From: Marinomonas sp. IMCC 4694
GTDB lineage: Bacteria; Pseudomonadota; Gammaproteobacteria; Pseudomonadales; Marinomonadaceae
Assembly: GCF_008122525.1 (NCBI RefSeq)
Contig: NZ_VSRV01000001.1
Coordinates: 1,488,001 to 1,552,000, forward strand
Length of the DNA stretch: 64,000 nucleotides
Direction: 5' to 3'
Made by a program: the position numbers and the translations under genes. Below the pieces are notes generated by a model. That model saw only the letters and a list, made by a program, of their open reading frames with translations, was not told the DNA's origin and did no database searches. Below, in pieces: positions 61,174 through 64,000 of this stretch (its first letter is position 1; every line of letters starts with the position of its first letter).

Positions 61174-61676
61174 TCGTCTTCGCTTTTGACTAATTCAGCG
61201 CTTTCAATGATCACATCTTCAGCAGGCACATCTTGATGACCTGATTTTGTTGTGGTTTTCACTTCTTTGATTTTGTTAACGATGTCCATGCCTGCAGTGA
61301 CTTTGCCAAAAACCGCATAACCCCAACCATCTGGCGTTTTGCTGCGATGATTTAGGAAGCTGTTGTCTGCCACGTTAATGAAAAATTGAGCAGAAGCAGA
61401 GTGTGGGTCCATGGTACGAGCCATGGCCAACGTACCTATTTCGTTTTTAAGGCCGTTATCGGCTTCGTTTTCAATGGCAGTGCGTGATTCTTTCTGAGTC
61501 ATTCCTGGCTCAAAACCCCCACCTTGAACCATGAAGTTATTAATGACGCGATGAAAAATAATGCCATTGTAAAAACCAGATGTTACGTAATCTTCAAAGT
61601 TTTTTGCCGACTTAGGGGCTTTTTCGTAATCCAGCTCTACGTGAATGTCGCCGTGATTTGTGTGTAAAATGATCAT
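61170..61676 (-). CDS. ppiB: Cyclophilin-type peptidyl-prolyl cis-trans isomerase
   Basis: The 168-residue cytoplasmic cyclophilin shows NGIIFHRVINNFMVQGG (catalytic Arg), AMARTMDPHSASAQFFIN and the WGYAVFGKV segment. There is no signal peptide, so this is PpiB rather than PpiA. AAGGA lies 7 nt upstream of the ATG. It is coupled to lpxH downstream. In pseudomonads glnS follows the same pair; here glnS is 2 kb away, at the right edge. Confidence 0.95.
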   Translation of the reverse strand: MIILHTNHGDIHVELDYEKAPKSAKNFEDYVTSGFYNGIIFHRVINNFMVQGGGFEPGMTQKESRTAIENEADNGLKNEIGTLAMARTMDPHSASAQFFINVADNSFLNHRSKTPDGWGYAVFGKVTAGMDIVNKIKEVKTTTKSGHQDVPAEDVIIESAELVKSEDE

Positions 61677-61800
61677 GTTAAATCCTTATGTAACTGTGGT
61701 AATGGTGTTTGTATAACAGTAAAAACACAATATGTTGTGTGCTGAGCGCATTTTATGTGTTTGTGGCGCAAGACGCTACCGTATCGGCCAGGTAAACGCA

Positions 61801-62460
61801 TTAGGCTTCGTATATTAGAGGGTCGATTTGACCTTGCTCCGCAAATGCTTCGAGACGTTCGATGCAAGCGCCGCATTTACCGCAGGATTTTTCTCGGCCA
61901 TTGTAACAAGTCCAAGTGTGACGGTAATCAAGCCCCATCTGTAAGCCAGCGTTTAAAATATCCCCTTTTGATGCCTGTAAAAAAGGTGTGACAATGTCGA
62001 CTGCCTGATAGTTGGCAATCAATGAGACGGCATTCATTGCCGCCACGAACTCAGGCCGACAGTCTGGATAGATGTGATGGTCACCTGAATGGGCACCATA
62101 ATAGACCTTGCTTGCTTCCAGATTGACCGCATAGGCAATCGCCATAGAGAGCAATATCATGTTTCGATTTGGCACAACGGTAGACTTCATGTTGTTGTCT
62201 TGATAATGGCCCTCTGGGATGTCTGCTTCACCGGTTAATGATGAGTTGGCCATCAGGCTATTGATCGCAGTAATATCAACTACTTTATGTGAAACACCCA
62301 AATCACGGCACACTTGTGCCGCTACCACTAATTCTTTGCTGTGCTTTTGACCATAGTTAAAGGAAATGGCATGCACTTCTAGGCCTTCTTTTATAGCCGT
62401 ATTGAGCACGGTGAAAGAGTCCATCCCTCCGGAATACACAACAATGGCTTTTTCTGACAT
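61801..62460 (-). CDS. queC: 7-cyano-7-deazaguanine synthase
   Basis: QueC converts 7-carboxy-7-deazaguanine to preQ0 with ATP and ammonia in queuosine synthesis. The 219-residue protein has the PP-loop VVYSGGMDSFT at the N-terminus, NRNMILLS, and the zinc cluster SCGKCGACIER with the preceding Cys in TWTCYNG. Length matches the family (about 230). A GGAG stands 11 nt before the ATG. No other queuosine gene is in the window. Confidence 0.96.
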   Translation of the reverse strand: MSEKAIVVYSGGMDSFTVLNTAIKEGLEVHAISFNYGQKHSKELVVAAQVCRDLGVSHKVVDITAINSLMANSSLTGEADIPEGHYQDNNMKSTVVPNRNMILLSMAIAYAVNLEASKVYYGAHSGDHHIYPDCRPEFVAAMNAVSLIANYQAVDIVTPFLQASKGDILNAGLQMGLDYRHTWTCYNGREKSCGKCGACIERLEAFAEQGQIDPLIYEA

Positions 62461-62526
62461 GAGAATTTTCTACTCCTTAATGTTTTGCTTTTGTGTTGCA
62501 AAAGCCTGTTTAATAATGTGTTTGTC

Positions 62527-62553
62527 AGTATAACAGAGTCCGTCTTTTAGCAA
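62527..62553 (-). promoter_or_regulatory. Candidate queC promoter
   Basis: On the minus strand, -35 TTGCTA (62553-62548) and -10 TATACT (62532-62527, 5/6) are separated by 15 bp, or 16 bp if TTTGCT is used. It lies about 70 bp before the queC ATG. No preQ1 aptamer was recognised in the leader. Confidence 0.45.
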
Positions 62554-62632
62554 AGGCGCGATCAGGCGAAGTAAAATTGCATGTTGGCGCGCATTAGCGC
62601 TATAAACAGCAGATTAAAATAAGAGAAAGTTT

Positions 62633-63343
62633 ATGACGATACTTCAACACATGCGGCGCGGTGCCGTTGCCTCCATTCCGATGATCATTGGCGGCGTGCC
62701 TTTTGGGCTCCTGTTTGGGTCTTTAGCATCCAGCTATGGCTTAAGCCCATGGTTTGCCGTTGCCATGTCAGCGATTGTTTTTGCTGGCTCTGCACAATTT
62801 GTGGCCCTTGGATTAATTGCCTTACAAGCGCCAATTTGGGTGATAGTCTCAACGACGTTTATTGTTAATCTGCGCCATCTTTTGTACGCGGCAGACATGG
62901 TGAAATATGTGAAACATTTACCCATGCCGGTGCGTATCGTGATGGGTTTTGGGTTGGTTGATGAAACCTACGCTGCGCTTCGCCCTATGTATGGCGCAGG
63001 GCTTGTTGACGAGGAAACCGGTCATAAAGTCTATTTAGGGTCTTTTCTTGCTTTTTATATAATGTGGAATACGACAACGGTTCTAGGCGTTTTGTCAGGG
63101 GAGTTGATCCCCGGAATGAGTGAATGGGGGCTTGAGTTTGCTATGGTCGCCACTTTCATTGGCATTATTACCCCGTATTTAAAAACCACACCTTTTTGGT
63201 TGTGCATGCTCAGTGCCGGTGTTTCCTCGCTTATTTTGGTGGATTTGCCGAATAACCTTGGCTTATTGGTGTCGGCCGTGATCGGCGTGACAATGGGTAT
63301 TTTTGCCGATCAAAAAAGTAATGTGACGAGGGCAAGCGCATGA
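62633..63343 (+). CDS. azlC: AzlC-family branched-chain amino acid exporter, large subunit
   Basis: The 236-residue inner-membrane protein has about six helices and typical AzlC text: GGVPFGLLFGSLASSYGLSP, FAGSAQFVALGL, and FIVNLRHLLYAADM. With AzlD it exports branched-chain amino acids (YgaZH-type). The ribosome-binding site is weak. Its end overlaps azlD by 4 bp (ATGA), so the subunits are coupled. Confidence 0.92.
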   Translation: MTILQHMRRGAVASIPMIIGGVPFGLLFGSLASSYGLSPWFAVAMSAIVFAGSAQFVALGLIALQAPIWVIVSTTFIVNLRHLLYAADMVKYVKHLPMPVRIVMGFGLVDETYAALRPMYGAGLVDEETGHKVYLGSFLAFYIMWNTTTVLGVLSGELIPGMSEWGLEFAMVATFIGIITPYLKTTPFWLCMLSAGVSSLILVDLPNNLGLLVSAVIGVTMGIFADQKSNVTRASA

Positions 63344-63669
63344 ATACTCTGGATGCAATACTGATCATAATGGGCATGTTTGTCGTGACCTTTGGTGTGA
63401 GGTTTGTTTTGTTTGCCCGTGCGCATAAAGTCATTATGCCTGTGTTTGTGGAAAAAGCGCTAAAGTACGTACCGGTGGCTGTGTTGACCGCCATTATTAC
63501 ACCAATGATTTTTGTTCGGGGTGATCAGCTTGTGCTCTCTGTGTTTAATCCTTGGTTACTCGGTGCCTTGGCGGCGTTTGCTGTTGGGGTTTGGCGACAA
63601 CATCAGTTACTGACTATATTGGTGGGTGTGATGGTTTTCTTTGCGGCGAAATACGCTTTTTCTCTGTAA
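63340..63669 (+). CDS. azlD: AzlD-family branched-chain amino acid exporter, small subunit
   Basis: The 109-residue protein has about three to four helices and typical AzlD text: LIIMGMFVVTFGVRFV, KALKYVPVAVLTAIITPMI. It is the small partner of AzlC, starting inside the azlC stop codon region. No terminator is evident in the 146 bp before glnS. Confidence 0.9.
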   Translation: MNTLDAILIIMGMFVVTFGVRFVLFARAHKVIMPVFVEKALKYVPVAVLTAIITPMIFVRGDQLVLSVFNPWLLGALAAFAVGVWRQHQLLTILVGVMVFFAAKYAFSL

Positions 63670-63815
63670 AACGGTGAAAAGAGTTTCGGCTCAATATCCA
63701 ATAGAAACTTAAATACGATATACTTATCCACTAATGTAATAGTATTTTCAGATCGCTTTTCATTGTTCGATCATTTTCCATTGTCAGACCACATTTATCG
63801 GGACTTACATCAACC

Positions 63816-64000
63816 ATGTCAGAAACGTCAAAACCAGGTAATTTCATTACTCAAATCATTGATAAAGATAACGAATCAGGCAAACACGGCGGCAAGGTGC
63901 TGACCCGTTTTCCACCTGAGCCAAATGGCTACCTACACATTGGACATGCAAAATCTATTTGTCTCAATTTCGGCTTGGGGCAGCGTTTTAACGGTCAGTG
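63816..64000 (+). CDS. glnS: Glutaminyl-tRNA synthetase, N-terminal part (runs off window)
   Basis: The first 61 residues are present. FITQIIDKDNESGK leads to the class I signature RFPPEPNGYLHIGHAKSI (HIGH motif) and CLNFGL. This text is diagnostic of GlnRS, which charges tRNA-Gln. The rest lies beyond the window. Confidence 0.95.
   Translation, partial: MSETSKPGNFITQIIDKDNESGKHGGKVLTRFPPEPNGYLHIGHAKSICLNFGLGQRFNGQ

Overview
The window reads as a marine gammaproteobacterial chromosome, probably an Oceanospirillales relative of Marinomonas. This is inferred from the conserved thrS-infC-rpmI-rplT-pheS-pheT-ihfA order, lpxH-ppiB, miaE, htpG, acnB and glnS, combined with TRAP transport and a meta-cleavage aromatic pathway. 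No rRNA gene is present, so the genus is not proven by the sequence.

Layout. 1-3.1 kb: the tail of an XRE/cupin regulator, a class II DAHP synthase, a GIY-YIG protein and an O-methyltransferase. 3.2-10.3 kb: the translation operon thrS to ihfA. Its thrS leader carries a hairpin resembling a tRNA-Thr anticodon arm, and infC appears to start at AUA. 10.6-19.5 kb: thirteen tRNA genes (Pro, Thr x4, Val x4, Asp x4) in two arrays. The arrays are separated by a type I restriction-modification locus (hsdMSR) and an esterase relic; the array ends and trailers are duplicated on both sides. 20.2-34.1 kb: a homoprotocatechuate (4-hydroxyphenylacetate) catabolic cluster. It holds hpaR, an MFS exporter, a GlcG-like gene, hpaI-H-G2-G1 divergent from hpaE-F-D, a DUF3237 gene and a TRAP transporter. 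An IS5-family element has landed exactly between the ribosome-binding site and the start codon of dctP.

34-44 kb: a binding-protein relic, tRNA-Leu with phased A-tracts upstream, a DUF599 protein, a second O-methyltransferase, htpG, a periplasmic Lig E-type DNA ligase, a BigR-like ArsR regulator, xthA, gor and a FadL porin. 44-52.5 kb: a GGDEF/EAL protein and a Fur-box-headed set: imelysin lipoprotein, di-heme oxidoreductase, second imelysin, DUF1513. Upstream of that set lies an unknown membrane-anchored protein whose promoter region carries two tandem LexA (SOS) boxes. 52.7-64 kb: a BaiN/YhiN flavoprotein, an hsdM relic, a long-form acnB, a pseudokinase/FGE-like fusion, miaE, lpxH, ppiB, queC, azlCD and the start of glnS.

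The strongest candidates for undescribed biology are the tandem-SOS-box unknown gene (51825-52409), the Fur-linked imelysin/di-heme operon, the doubly degenerate kinase-FGE fusion, the thrS anticodon-mimic leader, and the restriction island inside a duplicated tRNA array.
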